Shown piece by piece: positions 9,093 to 18,655 of a stretch of DNA of 64,000 bases (positions within the stretch are counted from its first letter, which is position 1; each line of letters starts with the position of its first letter). Below the pieces are notes generated by a model. The model saw nothing but the letters and a program-made list of their open reading frames with translations, made no database searches and was not told the origin of the DNA. Source of the stretch: Pedobacter helvus (GTDB lineage: Bacteria > Bacteroidota > Bacteroidia > Sphingobacteriales > Sphingobacteriaceae); NCBI RefSeq assembly GCF_005925325.1, contig NZ_SRMP01000006.1, positions 124,001 through 188,000 on the forward strand, in the 5' to 3' direction. Both the position numbers and the translations under genes were made by a program.

Positions 9093-9229
9093 ATTTAAGT
9101 ATCTGTTCCTGTTCCTTTATGGTATGCTTGCTTGTTACGTCGGGTTATCGGGAGAATCGGAAAGCCCGACTAACCTTTGACGAAGACAGTAGCTTTGCTT
9201 TTCAATTACAAAGATATGTCGTTATGCAG

Positions 9230-9442
9230 CTATTTTAGCTCAGCCTGTTTTGGTCTAGTGATATTGTAGAATACATATATTAAAATTCCTACAATAGGAA
9301 TAAAAATAATTAATGCAGCCAATATCAGTTTATTGGCTAATGTGAGATTTTTGTTTGTTAATAGATGAAATATTGCAATAATTGGTAGAATTGCAATTAG
9401 TAACAGAATAAGTTCTGTAGTTGCGAGAACGGCTAATAGCAT
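9230..9442 (-). CDS. PLDc_N-like small membrane protein (70 aa)
   Basis: 70 aa with two long hydrophobic helices (about 3-28 and 38-62) joined by NKNLTLANK, ending in a short basic tail. The second helix FIPIVGILIYVFYN and its tail resemble the PLDc_N domain (the N-terminal membrane region of cardiolipin synthases), which also occurs as free-standing small proteins in Bacteroidota. The function of the stand-alone form is not established. Confidence 0.65.
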   Translation of the reverse strand: MLLAVLATTELILLLIAILPIIAIFHLLTNKNLTLANKLILAALIIFIPIVGILIYVFYNITRPKQAELK

Positions 9443-9510
9443 TTTATTTATTTTAGGTCTGATATAAAACTAAGTAAAGTTTACCAGAATACATTAAGCT
9501 AGACAAAAAA

Positions 9511-9539
9511 AGTCCCGATAACAATTTGCTATCGGGACT
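9511..9539 (-). terminator. Terminator of the RND efflux operon
   Basis: Perfect 10-bp stem AGTCCCGATA / TATCGGGACT with a 9-base loop. On the minus strand it is followed by TTTTTT. It lies 28 bases beyond the RND pump stop codon. Confidence 0.85.
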
Positions 9540-9566
9540 GACTTTATTGTGTGTTGGGAAAAATTC

Positions 9567-12500
9567 TTAGTGGTGTTGCTCCCACTCGTTAACATCTTTG
9601 TGGTCATAAGGTTCTACCATTAACTCTTCAATGGTTTGTCCTTTTTTGTTGAACCCAAACCTCTCTAAAATATTATCGAAGATTTGATACATCACTGGTA
9701 CAACCACCAAGGTTAAGAATAACGAACTCGTTAAACCGCCTATAATTACCCATGCTAGACCATTTTTCCAGTCGGCACCAGCGCCACTTGCTAATGCAAT
9801 AGGCAACATACCAATTACCATGGCGATGGTGGTCATTAAGATTGGACGTAAACGAGCGTGGTTAGCTAAAATCAATGCTTCGTGAGTAGTTTTGCCTTGA
9901 GCTTTCATTTGGTTGGTAAAATCTACCAAGATAATCGCATTCTTCGCTACTAGACCCATTAGCATGATAAAACCTAAGATGGTGAAGATACCCAATGCAT
10001 TATTAGTTAATGCTAGTGCAAGCAAAGCTCCAATTAACGCCAGCGGTAAAGAGAACATTACCACAAATGGATAAACGAAACTATCGTATAGTGCAACCAT
10101 GATTAAGTAAACCAAGATAATTGCCGCTAACAAAGCGATACCCAAAGTACCGAAACCTTCTGCCTGGTTTTCTTGATCACCAGCCCAATAGAAGCTAATA
10201 CCAGCAGGTTTTTGTAGCTTATCAAGCGCAGTCTGGAAGTCTTCCACTACAGAACCGGTTGGCCTACCCACGGTTTGTGCTTTTACGGTTACCGAAGTAG
10301 ATTTATTTAAACGTTCTAATAAACTAGGTCCAGAACCTTCTTTGATGTCAGCAAATTGTGAAAGCTTGATTTGTTTGCCTTCGCCATTTACGAAAATTAG
10401 GTTACGTACATCGTCAATATCCTTACGGTTAAAATCTTGGTATTGGATGTTGATGTCGTACTCGTACTCACCTTGACGGAATTTACCATCCGTATTACCC
10501 GCAAATGCAGTTTGCATAGTAGCACCTACTGTTTGTAGGCTTAATCCTAATGCCGACATTTTATCGCGATCTACTTTTACATTAATCTCTGGCGTTCCTT
10601 TTTCTACCGAAAGTTTAGTTTGCGTAGCACCAGGAATTTTAGCCATGATGTCTTCTGCTTTTTCAGCAAATGCCAATACGCTATCTAAATCAGAACCTAA
10701 AACTACAAATTGGATTGGAGCATCATCTGCAGTACCCAAAATACCAATTGGAACAGTCTTTATTTTGGCACCTACCAGTATTTTTTCTAGTTCACGAGTA
10801 AAAGTAGTAGAGATAATATCTGAAGAGATATTGCCAAGTTCTTTTTTGTCTTTCAACTTCACGTTAATCTCCGATTTGTAGGCGGTGGCTGTAGAACCTC
10901 CCATACCCTCGCTCGATTGGCCAACAGTAGTAATCATTTGAACTACCGTATCTTTTTTGCTGCTCAAATAGTTTTCAGCTTTTTGCGTATAAAAGTTGGT
11001 CTGCTCTAAAGAAGCGTCTTTAGGCATCTCAATTTGTAATAAGAATTCACCTTTATCAGATTTAGGGAAGAACTCGAAACCGATATATCCAGCACCTAAT
11101 AAACCACAAGAAGAAAGGAACAGCACTACCATCGTTACCAAAGTGATGGCTTTGTGTTTCAATGTCCACTCTAATAGATTAGTGATCCATTGGGTGAATT
11201 TGTGTAGTTGTTTTTCGAACCAAAGAATGAACTTTCCGAAAGCATTTTTGCCTTCGATACGTTCTAATTTACCGAAACGAGAGAAGATTAACGGTACAAT
11301 GGTAAATGAGGCTACTAACGATAGCAAGGTAGAGATAATTACCACCACACAGAACTGACGCAAAATGTTGGCCACCATACCTGTACTTACCGCAATAGGG
11401 AAGAACACTACCACAATTACGAACGTAATGGATACTACGGTAAAACCGATTTCACGTGTTCCGTCAATTGCTGCACGTACTTTGTTTTTACCCATCTCCA
11501 TGTGACGTTGGATATTTTCCAAAACCACAATCGCATCATCCACTAAGATACCTACTACAAGAGAGAGACCTAATAACGACATCAAGTTTAAAGTATAACC
11601 AAATAACGAGATACCAATGAACGTCGCAATTAACGATGCAGGTATAGAAACCATCACAATAACCGCATTACGCAGACTATGCAAGAAGAACAACATTACC
11701 ACGGCTACCAAAACAACGGCAAGCATTAAATCGTGGATTACCGCATCAGCAGATTGTAAAGTATAAACAGAACTGTCGTTTACAATCTTGATATCTAAAC
11801 CTATGTTTTTATAATCGGCTTTAAGCGTTTCGATGATAGCTTTTGTACCTTCACTTACAGTTACCGCATTGGCATCACTTTGTTTAATGATTTGAACGGC
11901 GATAGCGTTTGATCTGTTGATACGAGCAATTTTTTCTGTTTCCTTTTGTGTGTCTTGGATATCGGCAATGTCGCCTAAACGAATTTGGGCACCATCTTTA
12001 CCAGTGCTTACCACCAAGCTGCGCATTTCTTCTACGTTGGCATATTTACCAGATAAACGTACTAAAATGTCTTGCGCTTTGGTTTTTACACTTCCGGTAG
12101 GGAAGTCTAAGTTAGATGACAAGATCGCTTGCTGCACTGCAGGCACAGATAAGCCGTAACCTTGCATTGCTTTAGCGTCTAACGCCACTTTGATTTCACG
12201 CTCAGAACCGCCAATTAAGTTTACCTGCGCTACACCCGATACACGAGAAATGATGGGAGCAATACGTTTGTCCATTAAATCGTAGAACGAAATATCATCC
12301 ATTTTTGCAGAAGCAGACATGGTGATTACAGGGAAATCATCTAAAGAGAATTTACTCAGAGAGGGTTGTTTAACATCATCAGGTAAATCTGCTAAAATTG
12401 CATTTACTTTTCTCTGAGCATCATTTAAGGCGTTGTCAATAATTGCTGCGTCGGTTAAAGTAATGGTCACTACCGATAGGCCTTCGTACGAGTTGGCATT

Positions 12501-12740
12501 AATTTTCTTAATGTTCTCCATCGAAGAAACAGCGTCCTCAATTTTTTTCGTTACGGTACTCTCTACTTCGTTTGGTGAGGCACCAGGATAGATGGTTTGT
12601 ACGGTTACTACGTTTGGCGAGAACTTTGGTAAAAGCTCGTACCCCAAAGAGAAGTAACTCAATAGACCCATCAAGGTTAGTGCGGTAAATACCACAATTA
12701 CCAGCGACGGTCGTTTTATAGATATGTCAGTAATTTTCAT
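9567..12740 (-). CDS. RND multidrug efflux permease (HAE1/AcrB type)
   Basis: 1057 aa, the size of AcrB-type inner-membrane proton-driven pumps. TM1 follows the conserved start (SIKRPSLVIVVFTALTLMG); TM2-6 and TM8-12 clusters flank two large periplasmic loops. DDAIVVLENIQRH around TM4 contains the Asp pair of the proton relay, and GLVAKNAILVDF-type sequence occurs in the second half. It works as a trimer with the adaptor and TolC-like protein encoded just upstream. A 95-base gap with a T-rich repeated segment separates it from the adaptor gene, but all four genes point the same way and share one terminator. The exported compounds are unknown. Confidence 0.95.
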   Translation of the reverse strand: MKITDISIKRPSLVIVVFTALTLMGLLSYFSLGYELLPKFSPNVVTVQTIYPGASPNEVESTVTKKIEDAVSSMENIKKINANSYEGLSVVTITLTDAAIIDNALNDAQRKVNAILADLPDDVKQPSLSKFSLDDFPVITMSASAKMDDISFYDLMDKRIAPIISRVSGVAQVNLIGGSEREIKVALDAKAMQGYGLSVPAVQQAILSSNLDFPTGSVKTKAQDILVRLSGKYANVEEMRSLVVSTGKDGAQIRLGDIADIQDTQKETEKIARINRSNAIAVQIIKQSDANAVTVSEGTKAIIETLKADYKNIGLDIKIVNDSSVYTLQSADAVIHDLMLAVVLVAVVMLFFLHSLRNAVIVMVSIPASLIATFIGISLFGYTLNLMSLLGLSLVVGILVDDAIVVLENIQRHMEMGKNKVRAAIDGTREIGFTVVSITFVIVVVFFPIAVSTGMVANILRQFCVVVIISTLLSLVASFTIVPLIFSRFGKLERIEGKNAFGKFILWFEKQLHKFTQWITNLLEWTLKHKAITLVTMVVLFLSSCGLLGAGYIGFEFFPKSDKGEFLLQIEMPKDASLEQTNFYTQKAENYLSSKKDTVVQMITTVGQSSEGMGGSTATAYKSEINVKLKDKKELGNISSDIISTTFTRELEKILVGAKIKTVPIGILGTADDAPIQFVVLGSDLDSVLAFAEKAEDIMAKIPGATQTKLSVEKGTPEINVKVDRDKMSALGLSLQTVGATMQTAFAGNTDGKFRQGEYEYDINIQYQDFNRKDIDDVRNLIFVNGEGKQIKLSQFADIKEGSGPSLLERLNKSTSVTVKAQTVGRPTGSVVEDFQTALDKLQKPAGISFYWAGDQENQAEGFGTLGIALLAAIILVYLIMVALYDSFVYPFVVMFSLPLALIGALLALALTNNALGIFTILGFIMLMGLVAKNAIILVDFTNQMKAQGKTTHEALILANHARLRPILMTTIAMVIGMLPIALASGAGADWKNGLAWVIIGGLTSSLFLTLVVVPVMYQIFDNILERFGFNKKGQTIEELMVEPYDHKDVNEWEQHH

Positions 12741-12835
12741 CTTGTTAGTATTGTGTTTGGCGCACAGCGATTAGCGTTGGCCAGTTATGTGCCCAGCTTT
12801 ATGTGCTGAGCTTTTTACTTTTTACTTTCGACTTT

Positions 12836-13900
12836 TTACTTAATGATAGTAACCGGAGCGCCTTCTGTTAAGTTGATTTGGCCACTTGTAATTACAGTTT
12901 CGCCTTCTTTCAAGCCGTCTAAAATCTCAACGCTTTCACCTAGAATACGTCCAGACACTACTTTGCGGGTTTCGGCCACGTTTTTAGAAGTGTTGTATAC
13001 AAAAACCTCGTTACTACTTACACTACCAACAAACGAAGTACGAGGAACCAAAATTGCAGGTGCTTGCGCAGGGAATTTGAACACAGCAGTACCATACATA
13101 CCAGCTCTTAAGCTATTTTTAACGTTATTGGTTACTTCAACTTCGATAGGGAAGTTTAAGGTTTCATCAGCTTTTGCGGCAATGAAAGTTACCTTTCCAC
13201 TAAATTTATCGTTAGGGAATACGTTAGACTGGATTTCGATTTTATCGCCAATTTTTAAGTTCGCTACCTGACCTTCGTTCACATTAACTTTCAATTTCAA
13301 TTTAGAAACATCAACCAATTCAAATAATTTAGTGCCTGGCGCTACTACAGCTCCAACTTCAATCATTTTTTTGTTAACTACACCGTTGATAGACGAACGG
13401 ATATTCGCATCGCTTAATTTACGTTGTTGTTGTTGCAGCTTAAGTTTTGCATTTTCTGCAGCTAACTTAGCTTGGTCTAACTGCTGTTGGGTTACACCGC
13501 CAGTTTTGAAAGAACTTTCGTAACGGTTTAAATCTCTCACTGCATTTTGGTAAGTAGCTTCTGCAGTTTCTCTGTCGGTATTTAAAATTTCGGCGTCGAT
13601 ACGAGCTAAAACTGTACCTACACTAACTCTACTACCTTCTTCAACATAAACTTTAGTTACACGACCGCTGTTTTCTGCTGAAAACTCTAACTCCTTATTA
13701 GGCGCAAAAGTACCGTTAGCCGTAAAATCTAAATCAATTTCTTTACGCTCTACCTTAGCAACTTTTACAGCAACAGCACCACTACCTTTTGCGATAAATT
13801 CGGTGGTTTCTTGCTCTTTCTTCTTATTGTTGTTTAATACATAGCCAATTGCAGCTAGCACTACAATAACTACAATGATTATGGTGATTACTCTTTTCAT
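12836..13900 (-). CDS. RND efflux periplasmic adaptor (membrane fusion protein)
   Basis: 354 aa. An N-terminal anchor helix (about 3-22) is followed by the lipoyl/biotinyl half-motif and beta-barrel regions of HlyD/AcrA adaptors: GRVTKVYVEEGSRVSVGTVL (about 80-100), a Gln-rich alpha-hairpin (about 110-165, VTQQQLDQAKLAAENAKLK), a second lipoyl half (NGVVNKKMIEVGAVVAPG), and then the beta-barrel and membrane-proximal domains. It bridges the inner-membrane pump and the outer-membrane channel. It follows tolC by 32 bases. Confidence 0.95.
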   Translation of the reverse strand: MKRVITIIIVVIVVLAAIGYVLNNNKKKEQETTEFIAKGSGAVAVKVAKVERKEIDLDFTANGTFAPNKELEFSAENSGRVTKVYVEEGSRVSVGTVLARIDAEILNTDRETAEATYQNAVRDLNRYESSFKTGGVTQQQLDQAKLAAENAKLKLQQQQRKLSDANIRSSINGVVNKKMIEVGAVVAPGTKLFELVDVSKLKLKVNVNEGQVANLKIGDKIEIQSNVFPNDKFSGKVTFIAAKADETLNFPIEVEVTNNVKNSLRAGMYGTAVFKFPAQAPAILVPRTSFVGSVSSNEVFVYNTSKNVAETRKVVSGRILGESVEILDGLKEGETVITSGQINLTEGAPVTIIK

Positions 13901-13932
13901 TTTATTTGACGTTATTTCTTCTGTATTTTGGT

Positions 13933-15273
13933 TTATTGGGCTAAGGTGTTGATTTCGCCTTTAGATTTAATTAGCTGTATTTCGGCAATTTTATAATTTA
14001 ATAATGCTTGTGTATAGCTGTTTTGAGCTTGTGTTAATGCATTTTCTGTATCTAAAAGATCGGTCAATGTAGCTAATCCGTTATTGTAATTATTTTGTGT
14101 GCTTACATAAATTTCTCTAGCTAGCTCTGCATTTTTCTTTTGAGAATTGATGGTGTTGATACTGTTTCTCAATTGAATTTTAGCATTTTCATAAGCCATA
14201 TTTAATGAGTTGGCTGTTTCTCTGCGATCAACTTCATATTGTTTAATCTCAACATCTGCCTGTCTTACTTTAGAACGAGTTAAGAACCCGTTGAAGATTG
14301 GAATACTTAAAGTTAATCCAATCGCGGAAGCATCAAAACCAATGGCGTTGCGGTTTGATTTTAAGAAATCGAAACTATTTGATTGGCTGTTATAGTTGTA
14401 GTTTGCAGTTAATGCAAGTGAAGGATAATACTCAGAAACGTAAGCCTTACGTTGTAAGTTCAACAGTTTACCTTGCACATCCAATAATTTCATCTCCGTT
14501 CTCGAAGCTAAATTTAAAGTGTCAGCCAAAATTGGATTTTGGTTCACTTCGGTTAGTTCAGAAGCAGGAAGTGTAATTGGGGTATGAACCGACATTCCCA
14601 TCGCAAACTTTAGCTGGTTTTCTAACATAGTGATGCCATTCTCAGCTTCCGCTCTTTGCGTAGTTAAATTAGTTAAATTAACGTTGATACGGTCAACATC
14701 AATCTTTTTAGCTAAACCATTTTGGTATTGATTAGCTATGATTTTCTCAACTACTTTTACATTTTTAATGTTAGTGTCAATAACATTTAGTTGCTGCTTG
14801 TTTACTAAAACCTGATAGTAAGTATTGGCAACCTGCTCAATTACTTGCTCTTGGGTAAGTTGTGCATTTAGCCTATAATATGCTTCGCTTGATTTCGCAG
14901 CTTGCAAACCAGTAAATACCTGTTGGTTGAATAATTGCTGCGACAATTGCACGCCAGCAACAGAGTTCCAAGCTTGGCCCATCTTGAAAGATTGGGTTTG
15001 GCCGCCAATGTCTGCTACCAACTGACCGATAATAGCATTATAAGTTAAACCAGCATTACCAGTAATTTGTGGTAGGGCTTGGGCCCTAACTTCCTGAGTT
15101 TTAAATTTACCTTTATCAATTTCTAATACCGCTTTTTTGGCAGCAGCATTATTTTCTAAAGCATACTTTAACGCTTCCTTTAATGTTATCGGCTGTTGTG
15201 CGTAGGTTAATGCTGGCAAACCGAAACTGGTGAGTAGCAGTAACATCAGTTTTGCCGTTTTTATTCTAAACAT
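13933..15273 (-). CDS. TolC-family outer-membrane efflux protein
   Basis: 446 aa. It has a signal peptide (about 1-25, ending ALTYAQ) and then two homologous outer-membrane-efflux-protein repeats rich in Gln and Asn coiled-coil helices (for example LKEALKYALENNAAAKKAV near 30-50 and TQNNYNNGLATLTDLLDTE near 395-415). It forms the trimeric exit duct for the RND complex. It starts 38 bases after the tetR stop, so the regulator and pump genes are probably one transcript. Confidence 0.94.
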   Translation of the reverse strand: MFRIKTAKLMLLLLTSFGLPALTYAQQPITLKEALKYALENNAAAKKAVLEIDKGKFKTQEVRAQALPQITGNAGLTYNAIIGQLVADIGGQTQSFKMGQAWNSVAGVQLSQQLFNQQVFTGLQAAKSSEAYYRLNAQLTQEQVIEQVANTYYQVLVNKQQLNVIDTNIKNVKVVEKIIANQYQNGLAKKIDVDRINVNLTNLTTQRAEAENGITMLENQLKFAMGMSVHTPITLPASELTEVNQNPILADTLNLASRTEMKLLDVQGKLLNLQRKAYVSEYYPSLALTANYNYNSQSNSFDFLKSNRNAIGFDASAIGLTLSIPIFNGFLTRSKVRQADVEIKQYEVDRRETANSLNMAYENAKIQLRNSINTINSQKKNAELAREIYVSTQNNYNNGLATLTDLLDTENALTQAQNSYTQALLNYKIAEIQLIKSKGEINTLAQ

Positions 15274-15310
15274 AGTTGATTAATTGTTATTTTTTGGTTT
15301 TAAAGCTATA

Positions 15311-15949
15311 TTAATTGTTTTTTACTAGTTCTTTTTGGTTCAATAGTTCTTCGTCGTATTTATGGATTAACTTAAGCCCCTCATTGTTACAAATTCCAAA
15401 CAAAAAATGACGTGTTATTTCTACCATAATATTCGATAGACTATTTTTATTGGTATCGTAATGACCATTTTGTGTAAAAACTACATCTACCTGATCTAAC
15501 CTCATTCTCGCAATAATCTCTACATTTAGATCTTCTCTGTAAAGCCCTTCTTTTTTTCCTCTTTCCAGATTTTCTATAATTTTTCTACCAATCTCTTTTT
15601 CTTTAAAGGCAATAAATTTTAACCAAGCTTCTTGATGATACTTCTGTAAATCATAAAAAAGCATTGGGTTCATTGTAGCTAAAAAGTAATCCATGTCTTG
15701 CATACCTAAGTATAACTCTTGTACTGCATTTTCAGATTTTGCAAAACAATCATTCATTTGAAGATCTTGGTTCACAATTCTGTCTTTAATAAGGATGTTG
15801 ATCAATTCGTTCTTATCCTTAAAGTTCTGGTAGATTGTTTTTTTTGATATACCTAAATGCTTTGCGATATCATCCATCGTTACACTTTTAAAACCATATT
15901 GGCAAAAAAGCTTATCTGCTTCGTTAATGATATAATCTCTTACTTCCAA
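15311..15949 (-). CDS. TetR/AcrR-family repressor of the efflux operon
   Basis: 212 aa. The N-terminal helix-turn-helix is canonical: INEADKLFCQYGFKSVTMDD, then IAKHLGISKKTIYQNFKDKN (about 8-47). The C-terminal ~150 residues are the variable ligand-binding/dimerisation domain. It is the first gene of the efflux operon, and a perfect inverted repeat lies 38 bases upstream over the probable promoter, so it likely represses its own operon and is released by a ligand. The ligand is unknown. Confidence 0.92.
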   Translation of the reverse strand: MEVRDYIINEADKLFCQYGFKSVTMDDIAKHLGISKKTIYQNFKDKNELINILIKDRIVNQDLQMNDCFAKSENAVQELYLGMQDMDYFLATMNPMLFYDLQKYHQEAWLKFIAFKEKEIGRKIIENLERGKKEGLYREDLNVEIIARMRLDQVDVVFTQNGHYDTNKNSLSNIMVEITRHFLFGICNNEGLKLIHKYDEELLNQKELVKNN

Positions 15950-15977
15950 TTTTATTATCCTTTCAAAAAATCTGATG

Positions 15978-16014
15978 CAAAACTATGGAAACTTTTTTTA
16001 ATCTGAAAGTTTCC
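15978..16014 (-). promoter_or_regulatory. Promoter and palindromic operator of the tetR-efflux operon
   Basis: GGAAACTTT (15987-15995) and AAAGTTTCC (16006-16014) form a perfect 9-bp inverted repeat with a 10-base spacer, a size usual for TetR operators. On the minus strand TAGTTTTG (15985-15978) matches the -7 element TAnnTTTG; the -33 position falls inside the right arm (TTTC instead of TTTG). A bound repressor would cover the promoter. That the repressor is the adjacent TetR protein is inference. Confidence 0.6.
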
Positions 16015-16136
16015 TAGGCAATTTTTTTGGAAGCTTAGCAAATTGCACTTGAAAGACAAGGCTGTTTAGTCGAGATAGTTAGGTTCTTCGCCCCAAATTG
16101 CAAATCATTGTTACATTTGCACAAAACAACAGCTTT

Positions 16137-17150
16137 ATGCCACTTTTAGAAAATCACTCTTTACAACAGCTCAACACTTTCGGGATAGATGTAAATGCAA
16201 AACTTTTCACAAATATTTCTTCGGAGGCCGATCTGACTGAAATCTTTTCCAATCCGATAGTTAAGGAAAATAAGTTGTTGGTACTAGGGGGTGGCAGTAA
16301 TATGCTGTTTACTAAAGATTATGATGGACTTGTGCTCAAAATTAGTATCAAAGGTATTGATGTTAAAGAAGAGGGCGACGATGTATTAGTGACCGCGGGA
16401 GCAGGGGAGGTTTGGGATAGCTTGGTGAAGTATTGTGTGGCCAAGGGATATGCGGGGATAGAAAACCTGACGCTAATTCCTGGTACTGTTGGTGCATCGC
16501 CTATACAAAATATTGGAGCCTATGGCGTAGAAATAAAAGATGTCTTTGATAGTTGTACTGCTTTTGAGATAGCTACTGGTCAAATTAAAACCTTTTCTAA
16601 AGCAGACTGTGAATTTTCATATCGCGAAAGTGTGTTTAAAGGAAAGTTGAAAGGGCAGTTTATTGTTACTTCAGTTACTTATCGCTTGTCTCGTACGGGT
16701 AACCTGCAAACACACTACGGAGCTATCAATTCAGAACTAGAGCGTCGCAACATTAGCGAGCCTACAATGGCCGATGTTTCAGAAGTAGTAGCTGCCATTC
16801 GTGTGAGCAAGTTGCCAGATCCGAGCACTATTGGTAATGCAGGTAGTTTCTTCAAAAATCCAATTATAGATAAGGCAGTGTTTGATGAACTACTGCCGCA
16901 ATTCCCAGATATGCCGCATTATCCAGCTCCAGATGGAAGGGTGAAATTAGCTGCAGGTTGGTTAATTGAAACCTGCGGGTTTAAAGGGTTGGTAGATGGA
17001 AATACAGGTACATGGAAAAATCAAGCGTTGGTATTAGTTAATCATGGTGGCGCTACAGGACAGGAAGTGTATAGATTTTCAGAAAAAATAATTAATACTG
17101 TACAACAGAAATTTGGAGTTCTTTTAGAAAGAGAAGTGAACATACTTTAG
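16137..17150 (+). CDS. murB: UDP-N-acetylenolpyruvoylglucosamine reductase
   Basis: 337 aa from the ATG at 16137 (MPLLENHSLQQLNTFGIDV). The frame is open further upstream to 16098, but that part does not resemble MurB and overlaps a possible TACATTTG element at 16112-16119. FAD-binding motifs LGGGSNML and IPGTVGASPIQNIGAYG are present, as are YRESVFK and GSFFKNP, the latter holding the serine proton donor of the type I enzyme. It makes UDP-MurNAc for peptidoglycan with NADPH. Its length matches the E. coli-type enzyme. Confidence 0.95.
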   Translation: MPLLENHSLQQLNTFGIDVNAKLFTNISSEADLTEIFSNPIVKENKLLVLGGGSNMLFTKDYDGLVLKISIKGIDVKEEGDDVLVTAGAGEVWDSLVKYCVAKGYAGIENLTLIPGTVGASPIQNIGAYGVEIKDVFDSCTAFEIATGQIKTFSKADCEFSYRESVFKGKLKGQFIVTSVTYRLSRTGNLQTHYGAINSELERRNISEPTMADVSEVVAAIRVSKLPDPSTIGNAGSFFKNPIIDKAVFDELLPQFPDMPHYPAPDGRVKLAAGWLIETCGFKGLVDGNTGTWKNQALVLVNHGGATGQEVYRFSEKIINTVQQKFGVLLEREVNIL

Positions 17151-17220
17151 TTTAGAGCTTTTTTGAATAGTTTTTTCAAAATTTTAATTATTAGCGGGTA
17201 GATTTCATCGTTTTTGGTAT

Positions 17221-17248
17221 CATAGTTGTGTTGTCTTACACAACTATG
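17221..17248. promoter_or_regulatory. Perfect 11-bp inverted repeat upstream of an ECF sigma gene
   Basis: CATAGTTGTGT (17221-17231) and ACACAACTATG (17238-17248) pair perfectly around a six-base loop. No T-run follows, so it is a weak terminator candidate for murB. It lies 53 bases before the sigma factor ATG and could be an operator or a leader hairpin. Confidence 0.45.
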
Positions 17249-17301
17249 ACAGTTGCCACCCATCTAGCATCTGTTCTTTTTATTAACTAAAAACTAAGAA
17301 T

Positions 17302-17817
17302 ATGACACAGCTGCAATTTAACGAACAACTAAACGATTACTCTACCTCATTAAAGTCATTTGCTTTAAATTTTACGAAAGACCTAGAAGACGCGAATGAT
17401 TTGGTGCAGGACACCATGCTAAAGGCCGTAACATATTATAGTAAATTTAAAGAAGGCACCAATTTAAAAGGATGGCTGTTCACCATCATGCGTAATACTT
17501 TTATCAATAATTACAGACGTTTGGTAAAAACAAATGCCTTAATTACGCAGAGCGATGACATTACTTATGCTAATTTGCATTACAGCGCCACCAACAATGG
17601 CGTAGAAAGCAAATTTGTACTGAAAGACATTAACAAGGCCTTGGATTCTCTTGCGCCAGAATATTATATCCCATTCATTAAATATTTTGAAGGATTTAAA
17701 TACCACGAAATTGCGGAAGAATTAAACATTCCAATTGGCACTGTGAAAACTAGAATTCACGTAGCTAGAGGACAATTAAAAAAATACCTTAAAAATTACT
17801 CTGTTGACAGAGCTTAA
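17302..17817 (+). CDS. ECF RNA polymerase sigma factor
   Basis: 171 aa. Region 2: SFALNFTKDLEDANDLVQDT, then LKGWLFTIMRNTFINNYRR. Region 4: LAPEYYIPFIKYFEGFKYHE, then IAEELNIPIGTVKTRIHVAR. This short, well-conserved type of sigma factor is widespread in Bacteroidota and often lacks an adjacent anti-sigma gene, as here. A perfect palindrome precedes it and a strong terminator follows it, so it is monocistronic. Its regulon is unknown. Confidence 0.93.
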   Translation: MTQLQFNEQLNDYSTSLKSFALNFTKDLEDANDLVQDTMLKAVTYYSKFKEGTNLKGWLFTIMRNTFINNYRRLVKTNALITQSDDITYANLHYSATNNGVESKFVLKDINKALDSLAPEYYIPFIKYFEGFKYHEIAEELNIPIGTVKTRIHVARGQLKKYLKNYSVDRA

Positions 17818-17833
17818 GGTTTAGAAGATATAG

Positions 17834-17866
17834 AAGCCCCAAATTAATTGTTTGGGGCTTTTTTTT
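17834..17866 (+). terminator. Terminator after the ECF sigma gene
   Basis: AAGCCCCAAA / TTTGGGGCTT perfect 10-bp stem with a 7-base loop and a T8 tract. Confidence 0.9.
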
Positions 17867-17976
17867 GAGTTATTTGCTGTAAAGGACTTTGATAGGCTGA
17901 ATTCTAAAGTCATTTATTTAGCTATTATTTGAATGCTAATAAAGTTTACATTTGTGGAATAATACCCCACAACATC

Positions 17977-18654
17977 ATGAAGTTTACTTTTCTTTTATTA
18001 GCGCTCGGGCTTTTGATATTACCATTGGTTTTTCACTTAGATAAAAAGATATTTAAGGACGGCAATTTTAAAGCTGCTTTAGGTGCAAGCCTAATTTCAG
18101 CGATTGTTTTTGCTGCCATTACAGTAGTGCTTCAATTGTTAGGTATTGTTGCATTTGACGTAAATAATACTATTGGAGTAATTTTTAAGGATGTTCCGTT
18201 AGAGCAATATCTACTTCATTTCAGTTTTAGCTTTGTGGCGATAAGTGTTTATCTCTACTTCAATATTAAATTTCCTAATAATAATTTACAGAAGTATAGC
18301 TTAGCTTTAAGTAATTTATTGTTGGGCTTGTGTGTAGCTTTCTTATTTTTTAGTTATCCTAAATGGTACACATTGTCCGCTTTTGCCACACTTTTAATTT
18401 TGTTGTTTTTAATTGAATACGCTGGTCGGTTAAGGTTTATGTACCGAGCTTATAGGGCTTTTGCGTTAATGCTAATTCCGTTTTATATCGTTTATGGATT
18501 TTTGTTTTGGAACCAGACTTTGCTAATTGCTAAAAATCAACTTACTGGAATGTATGTTGCTAAAATTCCGGTAGAAAACCATTTCATCGCATTGTCTATG
18601 TTGTTGGTTGCTATTTATATGTTTGAGTTTTTTAAAAGCAAGAAGGCTGTCTAG
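17977..18654 (+). CDS. Lycopene cyclase-domain membrane protein (CrtYcd-like)
   Basis: 225 aa from the ATG at 17977; the frame is open from 17929 but that part carries a possible TACATTTG promoter element. The protein is almost entirely membrane segments (6-7). It contains two matching repeats of the lycopene beta-cyclase domain: VPLEQYLLHFSFSFVAISVY (about 75-95) and IPVENHFIALSMLLVAIYMF (about 195-220). Both have the P-(L/V)-E motif that is typical of the heterodimeric/fused CrtYc-CrtYd cyclases. Expected reaction: lycopene to beta-carotene at the membrane. No crtB, crtI or crtZ is adjacent, so any carotenoid role relies on genes elsewhere. Confidence 0.75.
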   Translation: MKFTFLLLALGLLILPLVFHLDKKIFKDGNFKAALGASLISAIVFAAITVVLQLLGIVAFDVNNTIGVIFKDVPLEQYLLHFSFSFVAISVYLYFNIKFPNNNLQKYSLALSNLLLGLCVAFLFFSYPKWYTLSAFATLLILLFLIEYAGRLRFMYRAYRAFALMLIPFYIVYGFLFWNQTLLIAKNQLTGMYVAKIPVENHFIALSMLLVAIYMFEFFKSKKAV

Positions 18655-18655
18655 A

